From Utricularia gibba (Eukaryota > Streptophyta > Magnoliopsida > Lamiales > Lentibulariaceae), in NCBI GenBank assembly GCA_002189035.1, contig CM007992.1, positions 1,426,001 to 1,490,000 on the forward strand: DNA of 64,000 nt. Direction: 5' to 3'. Below are positions 1-10,125 of the stretch, piece by piece. The position numbers and the translations under genes were made by a program. Every line of letters begins with the position of its first letter. Positions within the stretch are counted from its first letter, which is position 1. A model generated the notes under the pieces. That model ran no database searches. It saw nothing but the letters and a program-made list of their open reading frames with translations, and had not been told where the DNA came from.

Positions 1-649
1 CTATAATCTGAGTGCATTTTCATGCTAACTTGGATTACTGATTGCGGCATTGCATGTATTTCCTAGGTGTGGTGGGGTGCATATGCCTTGTACTTCTCTT
101 CCTTTAATGTCGTTATCATATAATGGTATGCTGCCTCATTCTATATAAAGTGACTAAACATGGGGACATATTGCAAGGAACTTTTTTTGTTGAGTAATTA
201 TGCTTTTGCTAGTTTAAGTTGAACATGAGAAGCTTCTGGTCTGTTGCCTGATCATAAGTTGTGTTACTGACTGATTAACATTTGATGAAGCAGCTTCCCA
301 GATTGTCGTCCAAGCGTTTGAGTTTCACTTTTGTGGTTCTTGTATGCTAGTGACTAACTCCACACACACCTTCAAGGAGAAGTATTCTTCCCTTCTTGTG
401 GTTTTCCATAAGTTTTGGGCTTTCATACACCAAAACTACATGCTTTCCAACTGAAGATTCCCTTTGTTGCTTGAAATATGCTGTCTTTTGTACTTGCTTG
501 AAGGCTGATATTCGTCTGGTAGTACCTTCTGATCATGCTCTTAGTAACAGCTACCTATCTCCTTTTGGTTCCCAGGCTGCTGATATGACTTCTGAAGCCA
601 ACCAATTCGAGACTTAGAGCACATGGTCTAGGTACACGAACCAATCCTG
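1..649 (+). other. 5' region of the TGA bZIP gene with a relic N-terminus
   Basis: No complete gene is visible here. At 583-612 a short frame starts MTSEANQFET, resembling the usual N-terminus of clade I TGA factors. It ends at a TAG, and the next family-like stretch (HEPILMW, 635-655) is in another frame. I read this as the old N-terminal coding end, now broken, lying in the leader of the gene that follows. The rest is probably 5' UTR, intron or promoter. Confidence 0.4.
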
Positions 650-2129
650 ATGTGGGACGGAGCTTCTGATAGCAGCACCAGCCTAGGGTGTGCTCCCTGC
701 ATAGAAGAAGAGGTAACAAATTCTGATAGTTACATCCACAAACCAGGCTGTCAATCCAGAAATGAGGTGGTTTAACTTGAATGGCAGCCAAAGTCACTGG
801 AGAAGACTAAAGATTGTCAAGCATCACAAAGTGCTTCAGAGAAGGTAAACACATCTCCACTTGCTTGTGCGAGCTCAGATCTGTGTTTGTAATTCATCAT
901 TTGTGGCAGATACAACGAAAGCTTGCTCAGAATCGTCAAGCTGCGAAGAAATGCAGGATGAGAAAGAAGGTTCTTCATGTTTTGCTACCTTTCATTTACT
1001 GCAGCTCTGCAACCTGAACTGCTCTTTGGATAGGCGTATGTTCAAGAATTAGAAATGGATTGGCTGAAACTTGCCCAGCTTGAGCTGGAACTGAAAAGAG
1101 TTAGGCAAAATGTAAGGAAAAATGAGCCAGCCATTCATGGCTGTCTGTGATTCGCTCCTGTCCCCAAAAACATTCACTTGATTTAGATGAATCCGCAGGG
1201 TATGACTGTTCCGGTTTCAACTTCAAATACGTGTCTTATGTACAGAACTGTGAGCTCAGGTACGCAGCAACTGCATTCTGCTTTCAATGAGAACGATGCT
1301 GTGACACATCCTCATTCATAGCAGGTGTTTCTGCGTTTGAGATGGCATTTGGACAATGGAAAGATGGGAGAGATCGAGCAGTGTCAGATCTTCGAAACGT
1401 ACTTGAGAGTTCTAGAAGTGAAGCAGAGCTGCACCTTGTGATTGACAGTATGCTGGAACACTACCAACATCTGTTCCAAATGAAAAGAGATGCTGCAAGA
1501 ATCGACGCCTTCTACGTGGTCTCAGGCATGTGGGCGACCTCCGTGGAACGTTTCTTCCTCTGGATTGGAGGCTTCCGGCCATCAGAGCTCCTAAGCGTAT
1601 GTACGAACTTAATACCAGTTTCAGAACTTGTTCCAGAGAGCAGGTAAACAAGGCCATAGTTTCTTCCTGCAGTTTGTGAAGCCACACCTTGAGCCGTTAA
1701 CAGAGCAGCAAACGACGAATGTGAGCAACCTGAAGCGCTCATGTACACAAGCAGAGGACGCTCTGTCACAGGGCGTGGAAAGACTTCAACAGACGATGGT
1801 GGATAGCATTGCATTTCTTGCTGAAGAAGCGGGAAGCTACAGCTCTCAGACAGCTTCAGCTTTGGACAAGATGGAGTCTTTAGAAGGCTTCGTGAACCAG
1901 GTCAGAACAACAACAACTCCCTCTTGCCTTCACTCCTCCTCCAAGCTCTGATTCCCATCCGCATTGCACTCAGGCCGATCATCTACGAGAGCAAACCTTG
2001 CGCCACATGTCCCGCATCTTGTCCGCCCACCAAACTGCAAGAGGATTACTCGCGTTCCATGATTACTTCCACTATCTCCGTGCTCTCAGCGAGCTCTGGA
2101 CTGCTCGTTGTCCTCAAGAGCCACAGTGA
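650..2129 (+). CDS. TGA-type bZIP transcription factor (clade I, TGA1/TGA4-like)
   Basis: Eight exons keep one frame: 650-712, 788-844, 910-969, 1034-1111, 1199-1259, 1325-1596, 1673-1900 and 1974-2129 (about 324 aa). Exons 3-4 encode the bZIP: basic region QNRQAAKKCRMRKK, then AYVQELE and a leucine-type heptad. Exons 6-8 encode the DOG1/TGA domain (SGMW, ERFFLWIGGFRPSELL, AEDALSQG, FVNQADHLR). TGA factors bind TGACG/as-1 elements in the nucleus and work with NPR1-type co-regulators. The core Asn and Arg of the basic region are kept, but the usual NREAARKSR has Glu to Gln and Ser to Cys changes. The first intron (713-787) removes an in-frame TAA. I chose ATG 650 because it is the first Met in an open frame; the family-like N-terminus upstream is broken, so the protein is shorter at the start than TGA1. 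It could be a diverged or weakened copy. Confidence 0.8.
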
Positions 2130-3735
2130 TTCCTCCCTCTGCAAAAGGATCAGCTTACCTGGTCCGGTACACGTCCTCCTGGTTACTGTTTATCGGGAGT
2201 AGCAGCAACTTGTACGCAGGAAGCAAGGCGAGCAATACACTGTTGATATTCATGCAAATGACCAGAATTCAGTTGTAAAACTCCCCTATTTTTTAAAGTT
2301 TTATATTTTACTTGAATTTAATTATGTATTTGCATACTTCTGTGACCACGTTTGGTTCCAGAGTTTAGCCAATTTTATAGTTAGGTTTAATATTTTAGAA
2401 TGTTTGATACATAAGTTATTATCGAATATAAACTCATCACTCATCAATAACTTATACATATGGATTTATATGCTCACCTAGGGGTGGGTTTAAATATAAC
2501 TATTTTATAATATAATTTATTTTTCAATTTTACTTCTGCTTTAAAGGGTATTTAAATAATTTTATACATAAATAACCTAAACATATATTTTATAAATCAA
2601 TATACCAGACGCATATAATAACAAACCTACATAATATTAACCCGATAACCAAACACATTTTCTCACAAAACCCATAGTTATAAGTTTAAAAATACCTAAA
2701 TAATTCATACCCAATTTAAACTCTAACTCACAAATCAAATGAAGAGATTAGGTTACCGTTACCCAATGGACGATTGCTCTTATTTTGGGTGTGCTCTCTA
2801 AACCCAAATTTAAGCTTAATATTGTAAATGTATGCATAATCTTTCTTCAATTGAAGAGATCCATTCTTTTTAATCCAATTCATTTCTGTCTTATTCCTAA
2901 GTAATACAACAAATGAGACATGAAGAATGAAGGTATAAGCCTATGGTCATACAAATATAGTCTGTATCATTTTTTTTCTCACATATGAAAATAAAATTAA
3001 ATTACATTACAGCTAATCAATTTTTTCATGCAAATCATATTTCTAAACAATTTTAGTAAGTCCCTGTCCAAAAAGAAAAACTAAATATAGACAGGGGAGA
3101 TAATAAGGCGAAAAATTTTCATAGGTTTAAATTATTTAATTTTATAATAACAATATTTTTTTAATTCATTTGATAGCAGGGGCGGAGCTTGGGGAGTGCC
3201 CATAAAAAATTTTGATGTTACTTTTTAATTATATTTATATATTATTTAAAAAATTTCTTCAGTTTCATGAATTCGATCACCTTCAAAACTTCCTCAATCT
3301 TTGGTAGTATAATAACTTTGTGCTTGATATGTTTAATGTTATTGGATTTATAATAAATTTCAAATCGCCCCCATAAGTTTAGGTTTTGTTCTGTTTATAC
3401 AATTTCATCAAGTGATTTTTTTAATTTTAACTGTTATGTAATAAAATTAAAAATTCAAATTATATGATAAAACTTTAAAATTTTTGAATATATGATTTAT
3501 TAATTAAATAATAGATTAATTATAAGAATTATATGATTTATTTTTTATATATTCCAACAATCTATTTATATAATAATATTAAATCATACGATAAATCAAA
3601 AATCTCGTCACTATTAAATTAACCCTGATCTTAGTTAAAGTAGGTGGATAAAATCATTGAGAAAATATTATGTAATTAATATTTTCCCTTTAAAAAAAGA
3701 TATTTTAAAAATATTGACACTGAGAACATGAAGCG
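2130..3735. other. AT-rich intergenic DNA between TGA and PMEI 1
   Basis: About 1.6 kb of AT-rich sequence with stops in all frames. It would hold the TGA 3' UTR at its left end and the PMEI 1 promoter at its right end. I see no gene or clear repeat structure. Confidence 0.6.
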
Positions 3736-3744
3736 TATAAATAG
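3736..3744 (+). promoter_or_regulatory. TATA box of PMEI-like gene 1
   Basis: TATAAATAG lies exactly 42 bp before the ATG at 3778. The same box at the same spacing precedes the other two copies (6402 and 7825), and the bases between box and ATG are nearly identical, which supports a functional core promoter. Confidence 0.75.
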
Positions 3745-3777
3745 GGGACCGAGGGTGAGACATCTGCATCTACTGCA

Positions 3778-4278
3778 ATGGCTACTAGAGTTGTGGTTTG
3801 GTTGATTTTAGGGTTCGCCGCCTTCTGCCCTTCTCAGTCGGACTTGATCGGCGACGTTTGCTGGAAGACTCGGAACCCCTCACTTTGCAACAGCAAGCTC
3901 CGATCCGACCCGAGATCCCGAACGGCGGATCTCGCCGGCCTCGGAAGGATCGCACTGGACAAATCTATTGCCGCCACGCAAGCAACGATCGCGGTGGCTA
4001 AGTCTCTCAGAGGCGGCGGAATCTGGGGTAAGATCGATACTTGTGTGGACGCATGCAGCGACGCAATGGATGAACTCAATGACTGCGTTAAACTGCTTCC
4101 CCCTCGCAAGAGCAGCGACATTTACGATCTGCAGACGTATGCGACGGCGGCCCAGACGGATGTCGGAACTTGCGACGATGACTTCGGCCGCGGCGAGCCG
4201 CCAAGGCTTCAGTACGCGAGCGGCCGTGCGCAGGATCTCATCGGCGTGCTTCTCGTCATCGCTAATAGACTGGCTTAG
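3778..4278 (+). CDS. Plant invertase/pectin methylesterase inhibitor (PMEI-like), copy 1
   Basis: Intronless, 166 aa. A hydrophobic signal peptide (about residues 1-22) precedes a PMEI domain. The start motif DVCWKTRNPSLC has the first Cys pair (C28, C37), and C89 and C132 match the second pair; C93 and C103 are extra. It resembles kiwi-type PMEI in length and in motifs such as LRSDPRSRTADLAGLG and the C-terminal LLVIANRL. Family members bind pectin methylesterase or invertase in the cell wall and block activity; sequence alone cannot say which enzyme this one targets. It is the first of three tandem copies and has the most complete context (TATA box, intact frame). Confidence 0.88.
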   Translation: MATRVVVWLILGFAAFCPSQSDLIGDVCWKTRNPSLCNSKLRSDPRSRTADLAGLGRIALDKSIAATQATIAVAKSLRGGGIWGKIDTCVDACSDAMDELNDCVKLLPPRKSSDIYDLQTYATAAQTDVGTCDDDFGRGEPPRLQYASGRAQDLIGVLLVIANRLA

Positions 4279-4899
4279 ATTGCTTAAAAAGTAGAATGAT
4301 GCTGGAGTTTGTTTTTTTAGCCTTCAAGTATTTAAGTTTGGGTTTGTTCTACATACCTTATTAGATGATAAAATTTATTCATATGAAATGAAAGAATATT
4401 GAAAATTATTCTATAATTATATTGAGTTTTGAGAAATGATTATTACTCAATGTATGTTAGCAAATTCTATTTCTTTAGGTGATAATGAAAATTTATTATT
4501 AGAGAACATGTGGCTAGTAATGTTATAACAAACAAATGAATACGAATAATCATTATTTTGTGTTTATTTATTTACATTTATTGAAAAAAATTGTTTATTT
4601 TTATTTATTTAATATTTTCAAACATTTACAAAACATTCATAATAGTTCGAGTTTAAATTTAAAGAATTATTATTATTCACGTTTCTAATAAAATAAATTA
4701 ATATTTTATTCTCAAAATAAAACATATATATTATACTCGATCTACACAAATCAATCGAACAAATCAAATCCTACAGACATGTAATACTCGGCTCATTCTC
4801 AAGTTTACGAAAACTAAAGTAGTGACATCCAATATAAATTAATTAGAATGTATTTCAACAAACTATGTGGGATTTCACAATTCTTATTCAGAGCAGCCG
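4279..4899. other. AT-rich intergenic DNA
   Basis: About 620 bp, AT-rich, no ORF of interest. The part around 4540-4640 has the T/A-rich tetranucleotide style (tttatttattta) seen again near 18.4-18.8, 36.3, 49.7 and 60.0 kb. Confidence 0.5.
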
Positions 4900-5890
4900 C
4901 CAGCCAAAGTCACAGGAAGAAGACTAAAGATTGCCAAGCATCATTAAGTGGTTCAGAGAAGGTAAACACATCTCCAGTTGCGTGTGCGAGCTCAGATCTG
5001 TGTTTGTAATTCATCATTTGTGGCAGATACAACGGCAACTGCATCAGAATGTGAACAACCTGAAGCGTTCATGTACTGACGCTCTGTCGCAGGGCGTGAA
5101 AAGACAGACTTCAACAGGCGATGGTGGATGGCATTGCATTTCTTGCTGAAGGAGCTGGAAGCTACTGATCTCAGACTGCTTCTCCTTTGGACAAGATGGA
5201 GTCTTTAGAAGGATTATTGAACCAAGTCAAAACTATTAGAATACACAATAATGCATCCTAATCAAATTGGAATTATCGAGTATATAATAGATTATGAATC
5301 ATTAATAATCGATTGGATTTAATCTTTTCTAATATAATTTAAGTTTGTTATATACTTAGATTTCACATGTGCTTGTCTGATTTATTGGATCCTGAATTTC
5401 AATATAGTATAAGAATGTTTGACTTACAACATAGTTTGGGTTGTCAAAATGGATTTCATTCAAGACATGGTTAACAAAAAAAAGAACAAGAAAATATATT
5501 GGAGTTAGACAACAAAAATTAGATCGATTTATGACTTGATAACTATTTATAATTATATAAAAAAACAAGTATTAATCGGATAAAAAATACTAATTCAACT
5601 TGAAGGTAAATTATATAAAAGACTATGTAATAATCATTTGTATGTAATCTTTTCTAATGTTATTTATATTTCTCATATACTTGAATTTTAAGTACATCCG
5701 ATCAATCTGATCTTGAATTTCAGCAATAACAACAACAGCTCCCGCTTGCCTTCACTTCTTCTCCAAGCTCATCTGCTTCTGTCTGATTCGCATCCACATT
5801 GCACACACGCCGATCATCTACTTGAGCAAACCTTGCGCCACACGTCCCGCATCTTGACCCACCGCCCACCAAACTGCAAGAGGATTACTC
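4900..5890 (+). pseudogene. Partial duplicate of the TGA bZIP gene
   Basis: From the CCAAAG that opens exon 2 of the TGA gene, this stretch follows that gene's exon 2, intron 2 and first bases of exon 3, then jumps at about 5033 into exon 7 (NVNNLKRSC), so exons 4-6 and most of exon 3 are missing. Exon 7 carries small deletions and a stop. The copy then breaks in the last intron (about 5232) and resumes at about 5723 with the rest of that intron and the start of exon 8 (ADHLLEQTLRHTSRI), ending near 5890. Key bZIP sequence is lost, so it cannot encode a working factor. Confidence 0.85.
5233..5722. repeat. About 490-bp insertion in the TGA pseudogene, with a direct repeat at its ends
   Basis: This AT-rich block sits between two pieces that are contiguous in the parent gene's last intron. 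Near each end is a related segment of about 80 bp (5322-5402 and 5647-5725), both running from AATCTTTTCTAAT to CTGAATTTCA or CTTGAATTTCAG. It may be a small non-autonomous element or an expanded intron. I could not define a target duplication. Confidence 0.5.
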
Positions 5891-6401
5891 GTATATCAAA
5901 GTTTCAAATTTTTAAAAGTATATTATAAAAAATGTCTTCCAAATGAGATAAAAATGTAATCTTTGCATAAAATTTTCTCGGAGGAAAATGTAAAAACATG
6001 AAGATTTGATTATATGAGATACGAAACAAACAAGGAATAAATGTCATAATATATATGATGAAATTATTAATTATATATTTCAAATTTTTATGTCAGTATT
6101 TAAACATTGTTCAAATGCATAAAATACACTTTATTTTTATAAAAAAGTAATCCTAAGTCAATAAAGAATAATGAAAAAAGTCATACAAAAGGCACAGTAA
6201 TGAGAAGTAAATATAAAAACTGATTTTTTTTTTTAAAAAAAAAACGTTAATCTAATCAATGTGTTGTTTGGTTTTTTTCTCTTTTCTTTTTACAATAAAC
6301 CGATTAAATCCAAAATCCCGTCACTAATAAATTATGTAATTATTATTTTCCCTTTTAAAAAAAGAATATTTTGAAAACGTTGAATCTGAGACCATGCAGT
6401 G
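5891..6401. other. AT-rich DNA upstream of PMEI copy 2
   Basis: No gene visible. The last 120 bp resemble the DNA upstream of PMEI 1 (an A-rich tract, then AATATTTT, then the TATA box), as expected for a duplicated promoter. Confidence 0.5.
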
Positions 6402-6410
6402 TATAAATAG
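6402..6410 (+). promoter_or_regulatory. TATA box of PMEI-like copy 2
   Basis: TATAAATAG, 42 bp before the ATG at 6444, with the same downstream bases as the other copies. The promoter looks intact although the coding region is frameshifted. Confidence 0.7.
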
Positions 6411-6443
6411 GAGACCGAGGGCGAGACATCTGCATCCACTGCA

Positions 6444-6946
6444 ATGGCTATTAAGCTTCTAGTTCTCGTTTCGTTGATTTTCGGGTTCGCCACCCTTTGC
6501 CCTTCTCAGGCGGACCTCATCGGCGACGTTTGCGGGAAGGCTGAGAACCCCTCACTTTGCAACCGCGAGCTCCGCTCCGACCCGAGATCCCGAACAGCGG
6601 ATCTTGCCGGCCTCGGAAGAATCGCACTGGACAAATCTATCGCCGCCGCGCAGGCGATGATCGTGGTGGCAAAGTCTGTCAGAAGCGGCGACAACGCGAA
6701 AAAAATCGATACTTGTGTGGAAGCATGCGGCGACGGAATTGATGATCTCAAAGACTGCATTAATTTCCTTCCCCTCGCAAGAGCACCGACGTTGGTGATC
6801 TGCAGACTTATGCTTCCTCCGCCGACACGAATGTCGGAACTTGCGACGATGAGTTCGGCAGCGGCGAGCCGCCAAGGCTTCAGTACGCTAGCACCCGTGC
6901 GCAGGATCTCATCGACGTGCTTCTCGTCATCGCCAACAGACTGTGA
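6444..6946 (+). pseudogene. PMEI-like copy 2, frameshifted
   Basis: Residues 1 to about 109 match copies 1 and 3 closely (signal peptide; DVCGKAENPSLC; DTCVEACGDG). At 6771-6774 there are four Cs where both other copies have five, and the frame is lost after INFLP. In the +1 frame the remaining PMEI sequence is completely open and well conserved to a TGA at 6944-6946, including the second half Cys (GTCDDEFG) and LLVIANRL. As written, the frame runs on to a 171-aa protein with an unrelated tail. Either a very recent pseudogene or a base-calling error. Confidence 0.85.
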
Positions 6947-7824
6947 CTGCAAGTTTTGAAGTTTATGCTGCTTATCTTATTAGATAATAAATTACTAAAA
7001 ATAAAGGGGAATGATAAAGAATATTGAAGGTACTTATATAATTATATTGAGTCTTGATAAATGAGTATTGCTAGATATATGGTATCTATTTGTATTTTTT
7101 TTAATATGATAATGCAAAATTATTATTAAAAAATCTTACAAATCAAGTCATTTACTTTTTGTGTTATCAAAAAATTGGACGCATATCTTAAGTATGTGAG
7201 AAAAATAATCATTATATATATAAAAAATTAATCGTAATATATGAAAAATGAAGATAAGATATTCAATTTTCTAAATAACCCGTCATTTGTATCAATGGTA
7301 ACTTGATCTATTTCAAATTGGATTCTAACAACAATCTTTCAAGGGTTTGTACTTAGTTTTATTTCGACATTCAAAATACCCTTTAAAACGATACATGTCG
7401 ATATGAATGTTTTAAATCATGAAAAAAAAACCAGGTTTGAATCGTTCTGTGGTTCTTTTTTTTTTTTTTTTGAAATATTTCAAATTTAATGCAAACTTTA
7501 TTATATACCATTTGAAGTTGAAACCGGTTTTTAAAGTACTAGCTAATTGGGAATTTTCATATCTCCCGTTAAATGTGGTTTATGGTGTGTGCACCACTTT
7601 TTTGAAAAGGAATTCTGAGGGAGTAACGTAATTATGTAATTAAGAAACTCCAGCACTATTCAACTAACCTTTTTGACTAATCTTAATTAAGGTAGGTAAA
7701 AGCAATGAGAAAGTATTATGTAATTATTAATTTCATTTTTTAAAAAATAAATAATATTTTCAAAACTACGGTAATTACATGATTATGTGCACTAATTGCG
7801 TGTTAACACTGAGAACGTGTAGTG
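6947..7824. other. AT-rich DNA between PMEI copies 2 and 3
   Basis: No gene visible. It contains a 22-bp stretch (ACAATCTTTCAAGGGTTTGT at its core, from about 7330) that recurs at about 9179 downstream of copy 3, probably the duplicated 3' flank of the PMEI unit. Confidence 0.5.
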
Positions 7825-7831
7825 TATAAAG
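7825..7831 (+). promoter_or_regulatory. TATA box of PMEI-like copy 3
   Basis: TATAAAG, one base different from the other two copies, again 42 bp before the chosen ATG (7867). A longer frame opens at 7822, but it begins inside the TATA region and is not used by the other copies. Confidence 0.65.
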
Positions 7832-7866
7832 AGGAGACCGAGGGCGAGACGCCTGCATCCACTGCA

Positions 7867-8364
7867 ATGGCTACTCACCTTTTCGTTTCGTTGATTTTAA
7901 CGTTCGCCGCCTTCTGTCCTTCTCAGGCAGACTTAATCGGCGACGTGTGCGGGAAGTCTCGGAACTCCTCACTCTGCAACCGCGAGCTCCGATCCGATCC
8001 GAGATCCCGAACAGCGGATCTCGTCGGCCTCGGAAGAATCGCGGTGGACAAATCTATTGCCGCCTCGAAGGCGACGATCGTGGCGGCGAATTCTGTCAGA
8101 AGCGGCGACATTGGGATTCTGATCGACTCTTGTGTGAAAGTATGTGGCCAGGCAATTGGTGAACTCAACGAATGCGCTAAATTGCTTCCCCCAAGGAAAC
8201 GCAGCGACGTCGGTGATCTGCAGACGCGGGCTACGGCGGCCGGATCGGATGTCGAATTTTGCGACGATCAGTTCGACGGCGGCGAGCCGGATAGGCTTCA
8301 GGACGCCAGCGGCCGGGCGCAGGATCTTATCAACGTGCTTCTCGTTATCGCTAATAGGCTATGA
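7867..8364 (+). CDS. Plant invertase/pectin methylesterase inhibitor (PMEI-like), copy 3
   Basis: Intronless, 165 aa, intact. Signal peptide about residues 1-22, then DVCGKSRNSSLC with the first Cys pair, and DSCVKVCG and EFCDDQF carrying the second pair; the protein ends LLVIANRL. The usual Pro of the RNPSLC motif is Ser here. The start was set by alignment with copies 1 and 2, although the same frame is open 15 codons further upstream. Predicted to be secreted to the wall and to inhibit a pectin methylesterase or invertase. Copies 1 and 3 are the two likely working members of this cluster. Confidence 0.87.
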   Translation: MATHLFVSLILTFAAFCPSQADLIGDVCGKSRNSSLCNRELRSDPRSRTADLVGLGRIAVDKSIAASKATIVAANSVRSGDIGILIDSCVKVCGQAIGELNECAKLLPPRKRSDVGDLQTRATAAGSDVEFCDDQFDGGEPDRLQDASGRAQDLINVLLVIANRL

Positions 8365-10125
8365 CTACTAAACTTTGAATAAGCGTTTCTATTAATAAAA
8401 GTATAAATCAAATCTTTCATAATGATAAGTTACAATATATCTCCATTTTTAAAATTCTAGTTTTTATTATTTGGTTTTAAAAAATTAAATTTTGAACTTA
8501 AAAAATTTACACTCAACCGAAAATTGAACATTGACAACGTTTGAAAAAATCAATCCAAAATTAATTTTAACATAATCAAAAATTCTAAGAAAATCAGAAT
8601 TTATATATTTCGAATTTTTTTTTGAGAATAATTAGTATAGAATTGATGTTTGAAGTGTAAAAGAATAAGAAGTGATTTTTATAAATAAATTATATATTTA
8701 CTAGCAATCATATTTTATAAATTTATTTAAATAAAACATATTACATAAATCAATATTTATCAAATTATTTAAAATTTTTCAAATCAATGATTCTTATACT
8801 GTTGATTGAAAATTTATAAAACTCTAGCCCATATAAGTAGAATAAATTTTTGTAAGAAATACAAATTAGTATTTACTATAAAAAAATGCTATTATTTGTA
8901 ATTTTTTATTAATAAATAAATATAATAAAAAACTAATTTATTAAACTCAATTCTGAAAATAATTACATATAAAAACTATGCATCCATGATTCTTTTAAAA
9001 TTAAATTGATTCTCCAAAATCAATTCTCATAGAAGAGAATCAAATAAATATTTGGAAGGTAGAATCAATCTTAAATGAATAGAATTGAATTTAATAAAAT
9101 AGAAGTAGTTTCCAAATGAAGCCTCAGTTAATTGATAAATTACCGAAAACATGTGAATTGCAAACATAGCTTTGGACAACAATCTTTCAAGGGTTTGTGC
9201 TTCATTTTTGTTCGATTTCGTTTTGTTTAATAAATTAATATTGTTTATAAATTACCAATAACCTATTATTAACATTTGGATAAATTGATATATGTATAAA
9301 TATGGTTTTCCTGAATACTATTTTATTAAAAATATGTTTCACATACTTCTTTAAAATAAGAATAAGAAGCTTCATAAGTATACAAAATTGCAAAACAAAA
9401 AATATGTTCTATTGCAAAAAATAATGTGAATAAAATTTTTACTTCTTAATCATATTTAGATAAAAAAAAATAGAATTTATATAAATTAATCATCAACAAC
9501 TAAAATAATTCAAGAGAAAGATTAATTTTTCTATTGAAATTTATTTTTATGAATAAAAATAAAAACTTGAATGTTTGTCGTCAATGGTCTATTGGATTCC
9601 TTGAAGCTTTGAGGCGTTCAGATTTGATTCCGGTTATCTGGACTTCTGGGTTTTCATGTTTTGATTCTAATAGTGGAAAAATTGCGTCACCCCCGATCGG
9701 GGAGATGTCGTCACTGCTTCCTTATGATCCATAAATGGTGCCATCGGAGCCCAGTTGGTAGTGCTGCCTGACAAAAGGGGAAAATTGCAAGTAATCATCG
9801 AAAGCATGTGCATGCCTTCTGGTAGAATATCCTCGCCCACTGCTTTCCTTGGATTGCGGCAAGGAATGAATGTCTCCCACCGCCTTTTTCAGAACGACAA
9901 AGGATGAGGAAGAGTCGTCAATCCATCGTCTTGGGATTTGCAGCACTTTCTTTTTTTGTTTTTTGTTAGTGCACTGGTATGATTCCACGGGAAAGAGAAA
10001 TGTAGACTACTTTTCCCAGTTTCATTGCCTTGTTTGATATGGGATTAGGGAAGTTGGGAGAGTTACAGAAGGACCCCGAATCCTGTTTTCCTACACCCGT
10101 TTCATAGAAGTTGAGTTCAGTGGTT
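8365..10125. other. Intergenic DNA between PMEI 3 and the 3' end of AINTEGUMENTA
   Basis: 8365 to about 9530 is AT-rich with no gene. About 9530-10125 is less AT-rich and probably includes the 3' UTR of the minus-strand ANT gene. The short ORFs here resemble nothing I know. Confidence 0.5.

Noticed and set aside
713-787. In-frame stop (TAA at 773) in the TGA gene
   Set aside because: It lies in a 75-bp GT-AG intron whose removal keeps phase, so it does not break the gene.
7822-7866. Upstream-extended start for PMEI copy 3
   Set aside because: The extra 15 codons overlap the TATA box, and the other two copies start at the later ATG.
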